This document shows positions 20,665 through 32,144 of a stretch of DNA of 33,292 nucleotides, one piece after another. Both the position numbers and the translations under genes were made by a program. Origin of the DNA: Cochliopodium minus (Eukaryota > Discosea > Himatismenida > Cochliopodiidae); contig JAMYWO010000114.1 in NCBI GenBank assembly GCA_024220525.1, positions 84,374 through 117,665 of the forward strand, written 5' to 3'. The notes beneath the pieces are model-generated. The model was not told the origin of the DNA, did no database searches, and worked only from the letters and a program-made list of their open reading frames with translations. The stretch's first letter is position 1; every line of letters begins with the position of its first letter.

Positions 20665-23600
20665 TCAAGACAATAATTTAAAAAAGGTGATGCACAATAC
20701 AGCCAATGCAACAGGGACAGATCCTTTTGGAAATTGAAAATTGATTAAATAAAAAATATTAATAAAAAATTGCTTTACCTTCAATTGTCCACTCAGATGA
20801 TTGATCGCTCGAATTTTTGGCGACGAGAAAGTGCCTGGTTTGGATCCAGTCCTCCATTTCTTTCTTTTCAAAATGGCCTGTCTCATATACATAAGTGAAC
20901 TCCTTTGGCACCTAAAAATAAAAAAATAAAATAAAAAAATAAAAAATAAAAAATAAAAAAATATGACGTACATATTATTTTCAAAACAATATAAATGAAA
21001 AAATTTACCCACAAATAGCAAATGGAGGGGTCTTTTAAGTCTTCGTTTCGAAACCACTCAGCACGGGCACCGTTGAAAACTCCTACACCATGGCTCTTTC
21101 CTTCTTTACAAACGAGCTTATAACCATCCCAAGAGTATTTTGGTGTCTGAAAGGTAGGATGAACCCAACCTACCGTACCTAAAAAAATTTATTTAATAAA
21201 AAATATGAAAAATTAAAAATAATTTCAAAAAAAGAAAAGAAAAAAGAAATTTTAAAAAATTTTAAAATAATCTTAAAATAATTTTAAAAAAATAATTTAC
21301 CATCTTTGTGGAAAGATACGTACTCACCCTTTTTGTTTTTGACAGTTCCCCCCGTGTAAGAATTTTTGTAGAGGGAAGACAAATAACCAGCCTAAAATGA
21401 AATTAAAAAAAAACAATGAAACAAAACAAAATTGAAAGCAAAATCATTTTAATATCAAAAAAAAAAAAAAAAATAAAAAAAAATTAAGTTTACCATTTCT
21501 TCTTCCTTCAAAGAAACCTTGTAAGGCACAAAACAATTGACGAGGAGAGCCCAATGAAGAAGAACGTCCTTCTCAACAAAGTCCAACAAGATGTCGTGCT
21601 TGTTCGATTTTATCTTCAAAGAAAAAACTCCGCTCTTCGACTGCACGATGAAGGAGGAGACAGAGTTGTAGGGGATGGAGAGGTGGGGGCTGGTGTCTTG
21701 TGGCTTCTTGTACACGAGCACCGCGTCCCTCTTCAGCTTCACTAGCCTCTTTTTGAATCCGCGGAAACTCTTTGTCTTTTTGAAGTTGAGGTTGGAGCTC
21801 TCTAGAAGCTGAGTACAATTTGGATAGTAAAAAAAAAAAATTATTTTAAAATGTTAAAAACGTTCAAAAAAAAAAAAAAAGTGAACAATTTATTAAAAAT
21901 AATTTAAATATTCTTGTGGAGAAGTTTTTTAAAAACAACTTTTGGACAGATCACCATGGCAAACAAAAACAATTTTATCAAAAATGCTCAGGAGTTATAA
22001 ATAAAATATAAAAAAAAAAGAAAATAAAAATACTCAATAGATTTTATTGAAAATAAAAATAAAATGAAAAAAATAATTACGTAATTCTCGGTGAATTGGC
22101 TATCCAAGTCGAACTTGGACTTGGAGCTCTTGTCTTTCTTTATCAAGATCTCTTGCTGCTTGGGTTTGTAGACAACAGGAGAGAGATCAGTGTGTCGATC
22201 GCCATTCTTCTTGGTCTTCCTGGGGCTGGTGGTTTTGGAGTCGCTGTTGGGAGTGGTGTTCTTAGACTTGACTTTTTCCCTACGAGAATTCTTGAGGCTT
22301 TCCGAAGACTTTGGAGTTTCGATTCTAGGACTGAAGATGCTCAAGGGACTGACTTCTATGTTAGGAGTTTTGCTGGTGGGAACGGTCTCCCTGATGATGA
22401 TGGGGGTGTCCAGTGTTCTAAAACGCAAGTCTTTGGGGCTGCTGTCGGTGATTTGCAAGGACATTCTGCTGCTGTTTTCAAAGTTGTTGGTTCTGTTGCT
22501 TTCTTTTGTTTTGTTGGAGCTCCAACTGTCTTTTTTGACTTTGTTGCTTTCTAGGTTGTTCAGAGGACTCTCCTTTGCGTAGTTTTCGGTGTGTCTCCTT
22601 GGACTAGATCTGTTTCGAGGGCTCTCCGGTATCTTGGTGGGACTATCTAAGGCAGTTTCCACATTGATTTTCAAACTTTCCTTTGGTTTGGGGCTCTCTT
22701 TATTTCTGGGACTCTCTCTCGATTTGGAACTCTCTTTATTTTTGGGGCTCTCTTTAGTTATTGGATTGTCTTTGATACTGTAGTTTTCTGTGTAACGTCT
22801 TCTTGGGCTCTTTCGAGGACTCTCTGGTTTTTTAGGACTATCTATGCTGACTTTTGTACTTTCTACATTAATTTTCATAGTTTCTTTAGATTTGGGGCTT
22901 TCTTTAGGTTTGGGGCTTTCTTTCTTTTTGATTGGTGGGGTGGTAATGAGTTTGAAATCATCTATGTTTATTCCATGTGAAACTCTTTTATTTTTCTCAT
23001 CATGCCCAATAATGTCTTTAGAACTTTTGATAGGAGTTGATTTCTTCGAAAGGATCCTGTCATCATCCACAAAAATGTTTTGGTAATAGTTCGAGTTGAT
23101 TGATTCATTTTTGGAATCATTGGAAGAATCATCAATCAAATAATACTCCTCCTTCTCTTCCTTCTTCCCCAAAGCTTTTCTGTAATCCAAACTGTCATTA
23201 AACTTGATGGTAGCTTCCTTAAAGTCATAACTGTCGTCCAACTTGATGGGCTGGTCCTTAGAGTGAGTCTCGGAACCAGAAGACTTCTTCCTCTTTTCTT
23301 TTTTGTTTCTCTTCTTCATTTTTCTTGCAGGGGAGTCTAAAGCACCATTCGAAACAACATGAGGAGTGTCAAGCTCCTTCAGTTCAAGAGACCTTTCCAA
23401 CAAAGTAAGGTTCTTCTTGTCCTTGCTGATCCTCCTCGAACCCCTCTTCTTTCTCCGAGCCCCCTTCGTGATACTCTCATCTAAATCCAAAGTGAGATTA
23501 TCGTTGCTCTTCTTGGAGATGTGGCTGTATATGTTGGGTTCGGAGCTCTTCTTCTTTCTCATCAAACTTTGTTTGGGATTCAAGATCTCATCTTCTCCCC

Positions 23601-24624
23601 ATTTGATCTTGATGCTCGTGCTCCTTTCATCCACCAGATCATGATCATCATAGCTCGTCTTGGGGATCTTATTTTCATTTCTGATCAACTCACTGCTCCT
23701 GGGATCCCTCGCACTCGTGCTATTCCATCGATTGAATTCCCTTTTCTCCCTTATACTCTCCCTATCACCATCCCAATCCTTCAAACTCCTTTCTATACTT
23801 ATTTTCCTTTCATTCGGAACCAATGGCTCCATCTTCTCATTATTCGCATCCAAATTGATCTTGTTGAATTCTGTGCTGCTCATCACTCTCCCCAACAATC
23901 CTTTTTTCACATCACCAAAGCTATATTCTCTCTGCACCTTGGAGCTATTTACCCTCTTCAATGGCTTCTTCTTTTTATTATTTCCCTCATTCAATAGAAG
24001 ATCTATGCTATCTTCCTCCTCTTCTTCTGCATCCTTTAATGATTTCTCCAAATAGGTTTTGCTCGATCCCTTGGAGTAACTGTGATATATCTTCTTTTTT
24101 GGTCTCATTATCTTTGTTTCTGATTGTGGTGTGTTCTTTGTTGCAGGTGGATTTATATTTACCTCATTATTATTCATATTGAATGATTTGCTCATATTAT
24201 TAATTGATGTTTCTGTATCCTTCTCTTGTAATTCGATTTTTATGTTTCCTTTTGATCTATTTCTCTCTACTTTAATTTTCCTTTTGTTTTTTGGTGTAGT
24301 GGTGGGTGAATCTGATGAATATCCAGACCCATTTAATTTTTTTTTGAGATATTTATTCTTATTGAAAGCAGTAGGTGTATAATGGGGTGTGTTCTCTGTT
24401 TCCATTTCTTTTTTCTTGATGGATTTGATTAGTGATGATTTTGTCAATGTACCTTTATCTGAGCTATTATCTTCATCATCATCCTCCCTCATATTATCTC
24501 TCAATTGTTTTTTTAGTCTTAAAATAACTTGTTTTTTTGATCTTAAAGTTTCTTTGAGAGAATGGATTTGACCATCACTCTTTCTGATCATTTCCAATAT
24601 CTCATCTTTTGATATATTTTCCAT
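20665..24624 (-). CDS. SP-rich protein with coiled coil, PH domain and hydrophobic C-terminal tail
   Basis: Exons 24624-22081, 21808-21494, 21391-21301, 21178-21009, 20911-20779 and 20723-20665 give 1103 aa. Residues 1-45 form a short coiled coil (QIHSLKETLRSKKQVILRLK). Residues ~50-840 are low-complexity, Lys/Ser/Pro/Asp-rich, with dozens of SP and TP sites. A PH domain follows (about 850-950: FRGFKKRLVKLKRDAVLVYK, LSIPYNSVSSFIV, and the closing helix DVLLHWALLVNCF with the invariant Trp). Next is a ~150-residue segment of unknown type with WDGYKLVCKEG and GVGVFNGARAEWF. The last residues, PVALAVLCITFFKLLS, are hydrophobic and fit a tail anchor. The sequence suggests a phospho-regulated membrane-associated scaffold; that role is inferred. 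All long plus-strand frames across 22096-24571 are its antisense shadows. Confidence 0.75.
22565..22925 (-). repeat. Tandem duplication inside the SP-rich region
   Basis: Two neighbouring units of about 55-60 codons share the order KESPKPKES, then MKINVES or LKINVET, then DSPKKPESPR or DSPTKIPESPR, then RRRYTENY or RRHTENY, then KESP. Short KESPxxKES motifs also repeat within each unit. The high similarity suggests a recent internal duplication within the disordered region of the PH-domain gene. Confidence 0.7.
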
Positions 24625-24831
24625 TTGTTAACAAAAAAACGATCAAAATTTTTTTTTTTTTTTGAAAATTTATATTTAACTTTTTTTCTAAAGATATCGT
24701 GTTATGGAAAAAAAATGGGTAAATGTGAAAGGTTTAATAAAATTATAGTTATATCATCACAGTTTTTTGAACAAATAATAAAAAAACAAATTTATGAAAA
24801 AAATAGAAAGTTATGATTCTTCCCTTTAAAT

Positions 24832-26301
24832 TTAAAAATCAACACTATCATCATCATCCTGCTTCAAAGAGTCAAAGAAAGGATGTTGCATGGCCTCTCT
24901 GGCAGTTAATCTCTCAGCATGATCGTAACGAAGCAATTTATCGACAAAATCGATTGCATCATCTGTTGCAAGATGCTTGTTTTGCACATTGATGAATGAT
25001 TTCCAAGGTTTTCTTGGACAAACACCCAACATCTGCTTGAGATGCGGCTCAATCTCAATATCGTATTTGGAAGCATAATCATACAGTTCAGAGGTTCCAA
25101 GAACTTTGGCAATTTGGACCAATTGATCGTTATTATCTTTTCCTCTGAAAAATGGCTCTTTATTGAAAATCTATTTGAAAAATATTTTTCTCATCAAAAA
25201 TGATTAACATGAAAATTGGATATTTGAATAAAGTGGATTTTTTTTTTTGATAACAGTTTATATATCATTTTATTTTGATAAAAAGAATTTTTTCTTACAA
25301 TGGCCGCCAACATTGCGCCCATACTCCATAAATCCAAAGAATAATCATAATCCTCCAAATCTATCAATAATTCAGGCCCTTTGAAATATCTGCTGGCCAC
25401 TCTGACATTATATTCTTGTCCTGACGAATAAATAAATATAATTGAAAAATATGCTTGATTATACAAAAAATATTTTGATCAAAGAATAGATCGATATCTA
25501 TCCGATCTTTTTTTTTTGTTTTGAATACCTGGATGATAAAATTCAGCCAATCCCCAATCAATCAATCTCAATTGCCTCTTATCATGATCTATCATTATAT
25601 TATGTGGTTTCACCTTGAGATATATTATTTTAACATTATTTGTGAATAAAATAATAGATGATCCTTACATCTCTATGCATTATTCCATTGGAATGAACAA
25701 AATCCAATGCCTTCAATAATTCCATCATATAAAATTTTACATCGTGTTCATTGAATGAAGCGTATAACGTTTTGAAATCTTTGTTGTTAACATTTTCGAA
25801 GATGAGACAAGGGGTCTTGGTTTGATTTTCTCTCACACAATCCAATAATTTGATGATATTTGGTCCTCCTACAATATTCTGCAAGATTTTGATCTCCCTC
25901 TTGATCTTTCTCTTTTTGACGGGCTTCAACACTTTCACCACACATTTCAAATTATTGACAACATTGATAGCCTCAAAAACTTCACTATATTTTCCCCTTC
26001 CCAATTTTCTCACTATTTCATAATCATCTTGATCACTACATGGTGATTTATTAATTTATTATAAACACCACAATTAAAATATATTTTATGCATTGAATTT
26101 TTTCAAGATATACTATCTTCATATAGAAGTTTTTAATCAATGTTTTATTTTTATATACCCCCATGTGATGCTCAGAGAATCATAATCCCAATATTCTTTG
26201 GGTCTATGTTGATTAACATCAGCATATACCCTGGATATACTTTTGACCCGTCTATTTTTGATCTGATTCTTTTGGCTCTGGTTTCCAAAAATGGTACTCA
26301 T
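24832..26301 (-). CDS. CSNK2A: Casein kinase 2 catalytic subunit alpha
   Basis: Exons 26301-26159, 26035-25669, 25613-25529, 25420-25299 and 25170-24832 give 351 aa, close to the usual CK2-alpha length. It starts with the CK2-typical [20 protein letters not shown] segment. The kinase core has [13 protein letters not shown], the lysine in CVVKVLKP, the basic [14 protein letters not shown] substrate-recognition helix, HRDVKPHNIM, the diagnostic DWG in [14 protein letters not shown], and [16 protein letters not shown] in the activation region. The C-lobe ends [16 protein letters not shown], followed by an acidic tail (QDDDDSVDF). CK2 is a constitutively active Ser/Thr kinase for acidic sites, nuclear and cytosolic. 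All expected catalytic residues are present. The start is the only ATG preceding the conserved N-terminal segment. Confidence 0.93.
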
Positions 26302-26548
26302 CACTGGCTATGCAATTTTTTTTATTTTTTTTTTTATTTTTAATTTATTATATTAAATGGTCTCGATATATGATGATCTCGATCATATAGATGGATCCAA
26401 AATTTTTTTCAAATTTTGGTTTCAAGGAATTGATCTGGTTAAAAGTTTATTTTAATCATTTTATTTATAATTAAATATTTGAAAAGAAAAAAAAAAGAAG
26501 AGATACTCCTCAAAAAGACGATCTTGTACAAGAAATACTATTTTTCAA

Positions 26549-29500
26549 TCAAAAAATATGTTTCTTTTCCATTTCATCGTTCTCTTCTTGCTCTTTGGCA
26601 AACTTTATGAAAACCTGCTCTAAAGTCTGTTGACACAAACTGTAGTCACTGATCTTGAGATCTTCCTTGTTCTCCTCAATGACAGCAAAAACTTTACCAA
26701 GAGAAATATTATCTTGAGGAATCTTATATTCTCTGAGACCCTCAATTTCTATTTGGAGGGTAGCATCAGGGAACAACTTATTGATCATGTATCCTACTTC
26801 TTCAGTTTTGGAAGAATCGAATTGGACGGACAAGACGTATCCCTGACCATACTTGGTTTTCAGTTGTTGGGGAGTTCCCATACATCTGAATTGACCTGAT
26901 ACAAGAACTCCGATTTTGTCACAAATTTCTGCTTCCTGAATTCAAAAAAAATAATGAATAAAACTCGTAAAAAAAACAAAACAAAACAAAAAAAGAGTTT
27001 ATTTTTTACCTCCATTGAGTGGGTGGTAAGAATGATGACACGATCTTTTTTCATTAAGTCTATCACTTCCCAAAGTTTCTTTCTAACATCAACAGACATC
27101 CCCGATCTTTTAAAGGAATCAATAAATAAAAAAAAAAAGCAAAAAAAAAAGAAAATTAATTATAAAATAAATATAAAAATAAAATAAATATAAAAATAAA
27201 ATAAATAAAAAATAAAATAAAAAAAAGTATACGAAGGTTCATCTAAAAAGATGACTTTGGCATCTCCTATCAAAGAGATGGCAGTCATGAGCTTTCGTTT
27301 GTTACCGCCAGAAAGATCGCTCGAAAGTTTGTTCTCGTTCTCCTTGAGCTCCAACAAATCGATAAGCCTTGAACAAGTCGCCCTCATGTCATTAACACCT
27401 CTAATTCGGGAATAAAGTTCCAAATGTTCTTTAACAGTGAGAAGGTCGAACAAGACGTTGTCTTGGGGACAGTAACCTATGTTTTTGAAGGCGATGTTTC
27501 TGTCTTTGAAGATGTCGAACCCTGATACTAATGCACTACCTGAGTCGCATGTCATGGTTCCTGTCAAAATGTTCAAAAGACTGGATTTTCCAGCACCATT
27601 GACACTAAAAACAAAAGAAAGGAAATATTAATGATTTTAAAAAAAAATTCATTTATTTTTATAAATTTAATATAAAATCAAATAATGATTAATTAAAAAT
27701 CAAAAAAATATAAACAAAAATTAAAAAATAAAATAAAAATGAAAATTGATTAAAAGTTTAAATAAAATGAAATAAATAAATAAAAATTACTTAATAACTA
27801 TTGTCAAAAATATTAAAGAAATTTAAAGATACCCTAACAAACCAAAAACACCTCTCTTTTTGATTGCGAGAGAAACTTTGTTGACTGCAGTTTTTCTACC
27901 ACCCTTTAGACTAGGGTATGTTTTGAGGATATCACTAACTATGATGGAGTAATCCTCCGAGTCAATCTCTTTATTAAGCAGTGAAGCCACTTTTTTTTCT
28001 TCTTCCAAAACATCGACATCTTTTTCTTGATGGATCACAAATTGATTTTCGATATCTTGGTTGGTTTTGCAGCAGTTTTTGCAATCGAATTGATAGACAC
28101 CAAATGATTTTTTGTTTGTTTCGATAATACTAAAGAAATAATAATGATGAAAAAAAAAGTGATAAGGAAAATTTACAATTAAAATGATAGTTAATATAAA
28201 ATAAGTCAACATGAGAAAAAAAAAAGTTGCTAAATTTAAATAAAGAATTTTAAACCATTAATAATGGAAATCAAAAATTTTTACATAGTAATGGCCAAAT
28301 AGACAATACCTTGGGCCAAGTTGATGATGAGATAAATGATGAATTTTCTTTTAAAGCTGAACATGGAAGAGAAAGTGAGAGGGCCTTCTGCGGAGAACAC
28401 GGTGCTGCATAAAATACTGGTCGCCTCATAGAAGGCTTGGGGAGGATATATGATCGAAATGATAAGCTTAGCAGTACCTAGTCCACTTTGATTGTTTGCA
28501 AAAGCTACTTGTAGGATCATGTATGGGATAATTGTAGCAATGGACATCACAGTATAAAGAAATTCTTTTCGAAAAGTTTGTTATTATTTATTTATGTAAG
28601 TAAGGTCTTTTTAGAAAAAATTAAATTATCGTTAATATTTATCACGAGGATTTTTTCGAAAATTTTTGTTGAAATTTTAAAAAAACTTACTGTTTGCGGT
28701 TTCTTCTGATGCAAACAAAAATCCAAATATATAACCTTGAAATAAAAAAAAAAAGTGAGTAAAAAATTTTTGGAGTGAAAGTCTACTCACCAAAAGGCAC
28801 AGAAGCCCAACCAAAGCACACAAACAACAAAATGGTGCACAAGAAAAAGTTTTTGATGAAGGGCTCGATTTGAGCTGCAAAGAGCGCAATGATGCAAACG
28901 AAAGCCGGAATAAGAAAGGTGATGAAATCAGCTATAAAGGTGGCAGACCAGTAACTGATCTGATTGAGTGAGTTGATCATCATGTGTTGTTTAAGTTTCT
29001 TTTCTTTTTCGATGATCAAGCAAATGGTGAACAAAGGTGCCATGAACACGAATCCGTACTCGAGTAAGATCGGGATGGTTTGTATGTAGATGTTGGATGC
29101 TATGTCAAGTGATCCTGGGAAGTTTCTTTGGCTCACTTCGAGTGTTTTTCCTGTGAGGTTCTTTAAGATTGCATTTCCTATCATGTTCATCATCATTGGT
29201 TGGATGGTCGATTCAGATGTGTTATACATTATTGTTGCATCGTAATATCCGGTTAGATAATTTATCCCATTGAAGAGAACTGCTGTGAGATAGGTGATGC
29301 CACTAATATAAAAAAAAGTATGATTGTGATTGATATATTTTTGAATCAATTATAATTGCGATAATCAAATCAATATATCTTGATCTCTTAGATGTCATTA
29401 ACATTAAATTTAATTTGGAAAGATCAATACCTTTCATTTGAATACATCAAATTATCTTCTACGTTTAATGTGTTTTCCATCTCGACAAATAATGGATATA

Positions 29501-29852
29501 TGCCTCTTTGGGAAGGTATATTTCCTAATAATCCACTAAATGATGTCTCATTTCTGCTTCCTGGAGAATCATTATCTTTGGTACCATTTGGTGATGTAAA
29601 TGGGATGATCAAATTGCTTTGGATGCTTGATGATCCCATCGATATCTTTTCTGAATAATTTTTAGTATCTGATGGTTTGACTAGTGATGCTATCAAGATC
29701 AATATGAAGACCATGATGAATGGAAAAAATACTCCAGAGATGTAAAATTTACTGTGCATCAAATTTAATATAAAATTTTGTTATTTCATTTAATACCGAT
29801 CTCTTTTTACTGTGAGCATCTTTTTAATAAAGATTGCTGAAAATTGAGACAT
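26549..29852 (-). CDS. ABCA-type half transporter (one membrane domain, one ATPase domain)
   Basis: Exons 29852-29797, 29751-29431, 29302-28791, 28735-28691, 28564-28285, 28129-27833, 27604-27233, 27106-27010 and 26935-26549 give 788 aa. The N-terminal span FYISGVFFPFIMVFILILIA is followed by a large extracytoplasmic loop with several N-x-S/T sites, then about five spans (FMAPLFTICLIIEKEKKLKQ is the typical ABCA second-helix motif). The nucleotide-binding domain has Walker A GVNGAGKSS, Q-loop YCPQDNVLFDLLTV, signature LSGGNKRK, Walker B KVIFLDEPSSGM, and the H-loop His in THSMEEAEICD. ABCA-type regulatory segments follow, including RCMGTPQQLKTKYGQGY. Full ABCA proteins have two such halves; this one must dimerise. 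The catalytic set is intact. Substrate unknown, probably a lipid by family. Confidence 0.88.
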
Positions 29853-30181
29853 TTTCCAATTTTTTTATTTTTAATTTGAATTTATTTTATTTTATTTTTT
29901 ATTTTTTGAAAAAACAGATTAAAGAAAAAGAAGGTGAAAATTCTTAAGAAGATGAAAAAAGAAAAGCCAATTTCAATCAAATGATTTCCCACTTTGTTTT
30001 TGTCTCCATTATTGATTATTCCTTTTTCAAATAAATTTTTGGAAAACAAATAAAATGGCAAGAATAAATCAATAGTTTTGAGATTGAAATAAAAAATTTA
30101 AGATCACTCCAAAATATTTTTGAGATCTCAAAAATCTATAAAAATAAAATAAAAAAAAAATTTTCTAAAGTTTTATTTCGA
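29853..30181. promoter_or_regulatory. Divergent intergenic region
   Basis: 329 bp between the ABCA half transporter (-) and the calpain-like gene (+). AT-rich, with an A-run just before the calpain ATG. No open frame or RNA supported; it presumably contains both promoters. Confidence 0.4.
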
Positions 30182-32061
30182 ATGGGAGACAAAAGCGAAG
30201 ATTCCTTATTGGGAAATTTATTTTTCTATGGATCTACCTTGGCTCTCTTGGTGGGAGGATATGTTGCATATAAAAAATATGTAGAAGAAAACAACACAAA
30301 TAATAATAATACAGAGAGAAAAGGAAATAATCTTAACAATGTGAGTTATGTAGTGCAACATAATACACAAATCTCCAATAATAATAAAACTATAGAGAAT
30401 AATAATCAAAAAGAAAATAAAAAAGAGGAGGAGCCCATTGTATTAGATTTGGAACTTAATGTCGATCCTAATACCAAATTTAAAGATTTCAATAATCAAA
30501 GCTTGGAGCAAATCTTGTTGGAATGTGAGAGACTCAAAAAAGATTGGACCGATACATCTTTCCCTGCGACCCAGAAATCTGTGGGAAATTTAATGAGAGG
30601 GCAAATAGAATGGAAGAGGTTGGAAAAAAAAATATAAAAAAAAGTTCTTTTTATTCAAGGGGAATTTATATAATATAAATTATTAAAAATATTAATAATT
30701 TTCATAGATCAACCAAAATGATGAAAAATCCAAAGTTGATTGATGGGATCATTGAGCCTGGAGATATTCTTCAAGGAAATCTCGGAGACTGTGTATATCT
30801 TATTTTTTTCCGATTCATTATTTTGTTTTTAATCAATTATCAACAATCAGTACTTGTTGTCTGCTTTGTAAGAATCATTTTTTAAAATTTTCATTATTAT
30901 TATTTTTTCATTTTATTTTATTGATTTATATTTTTTACTTAGATCAATCCTTGCGGAGTATCCAAAAAGAATGGAGAAAATTTTTGTGATTCATGAGTTG
31001 AGAAGAGGAATTTTCTGTACCAGATTGTATTTGGATGGAATACCAACAAATGTTATGGTAGAGTTTTTATTTATTGATTTCATTTTTATTATATTTTTAT
31101 TGTTTTTTTTTTTTCATAGTTATTTTAAATATTTTTTTTGATTTTTATTTTATTTTATGATTTATCTTTAATTATGTTTTATTTTATTTATTAATTTTTT
31201 TTTTGTTAGGTTGACGACTTCATCCCTTGTCTCAGAGGTACCAACGAAGCAGCTTTTTCTCAAAACCACGAAGATGAGTTGTGGGTTATAATGATGGAAA
31301 AGATCTATGCAAAGTAAAAAAAAATTCCTCTTAAGCATTTTATAAAAATTTTTTGATAAATAAAAAAATTAAAAGATGTTATGGTGGGTATGAAAAAATT
31401 GAAGGAGGAATAACAGGTAAAATTATATTTTTTCTTTTATTAACTTTTATTTTATTTTTTATTTCATTTTATATTTTTATTTTTTTTGAAATTTGAACAG
31501 GTGACGCATTATCTGATCTTGTAAATACATTTTTTTTATTTTTTTTTTGAATATACATTTTTATTTTTGTTTTTGTTTTAGACAGGTGCACCTTACAGCA
31601 TTTACAAAACCAAAGAAAAAGATCCATCTCCTGAACAACTTTGGAAGATCATGTTGGATGCTAGAAAGAGAACATACTTCATTGCTGCCAGTGTAATTTT
31701 TTTTATTTTTTATTCATTTATTTTTATTTTTTATTTTTTATTGATTATTTTTTATTGATTATTTTTTATTTTTGATTTTTGATTTTTGATTTTTGATTTT
31801 TGATTTTGATTTTTTATTTTTATTTTTTTTAATTTTTTAACTAATTAATTCATTTTTTCAGGTTCCTGATGATCCTGAACAAGATTTGATGAAATTGTTG
31901 GGTCTTGTAGAAGGTCACGCTTACGCTGTTTTGGACGTCAAACAAGTTGGAGAATTGAAGCTTGTTCAAATTAGAAAGTGATCATTTACTTTTATTTTTT
32001 GCTTTATTAACTTTATTATTTTTTTTCAAAAAATTAGTCCTTGGGGTAATTCAACAGAATG
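30182..32061 (+). CDS. Membrane-anchored calpain-like cysteine protease (3' end not in assembly)
   Basis: Exons 30182-30618, 30708-30792, 30851-30867, 30943-31057, 31210-31313, 31376-31416, 31501-31520, 31582-31692, 31862-31977 and 32038-32061 encode about 363 residues so far. A hydrophobic span at about residues 10-28 (LFFYGSTLALLVGGYVAYKK) precedes an Asn-rich linker. The calpain core follows: DTSFPATQKSVG, then GDILQGNLGDCYLLSALSIL with the catalytic Cys, VDDFIPC, GGYEKIEGG, LTGAPYS, GLVEGHAYAVLDV with the catalytic His, and RNPWGNSTEW with the catalytic Asn. The whole catalytic triad is present, so the enzyme looks active if complete. The last visible exon ends at a GTAAAT donor. The intron enters a simple repeat and an ambiguous base, and no continuation is found. 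A membrane anchor on a calpain is unusual. Confidence 0.85.
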
Positions 32062-32063
32062 GT

Positions 32064-32065
32064 AA

Positions 32066-32096
<31 letters not shown>

Positions 32097-32143
32097 TATT
32101 TTTTTATTTTTTTATTTTTTTATTTTTTTATTTTTTTATTTTT
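32064..32143. repeat. Simple repeat (T-rich, unit about TTTTTTTA)
   Basis: About 80 bp of short T5-7A units inside the last visible calpain intron, ending at an ambiguous base (N at 32144). Such tracts cause sequencing and assembly errors, and the sequence type changes right after it. Confidence 0.85.
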
Positions 32144-32144
32144 N

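Noticed and set aside
20920-20965. A/T-rich short repeats in introns (here and near 27180-27230) as possible CRISPR or satellite
   Set aside because: They are simple A/T slippage tracts inside GT-AG introns, without spacers or conserved unit length.
22096-24571. Several long plus-strand open frames (60-158 codons) rich in Leu, Ser and Phe
   Set aside because: They are the antisense of the Lys/Ser/Pro-rich exon of the PH-domain gene, whose codon bias keeps the opposite strand open. They show no domain or splice logic.
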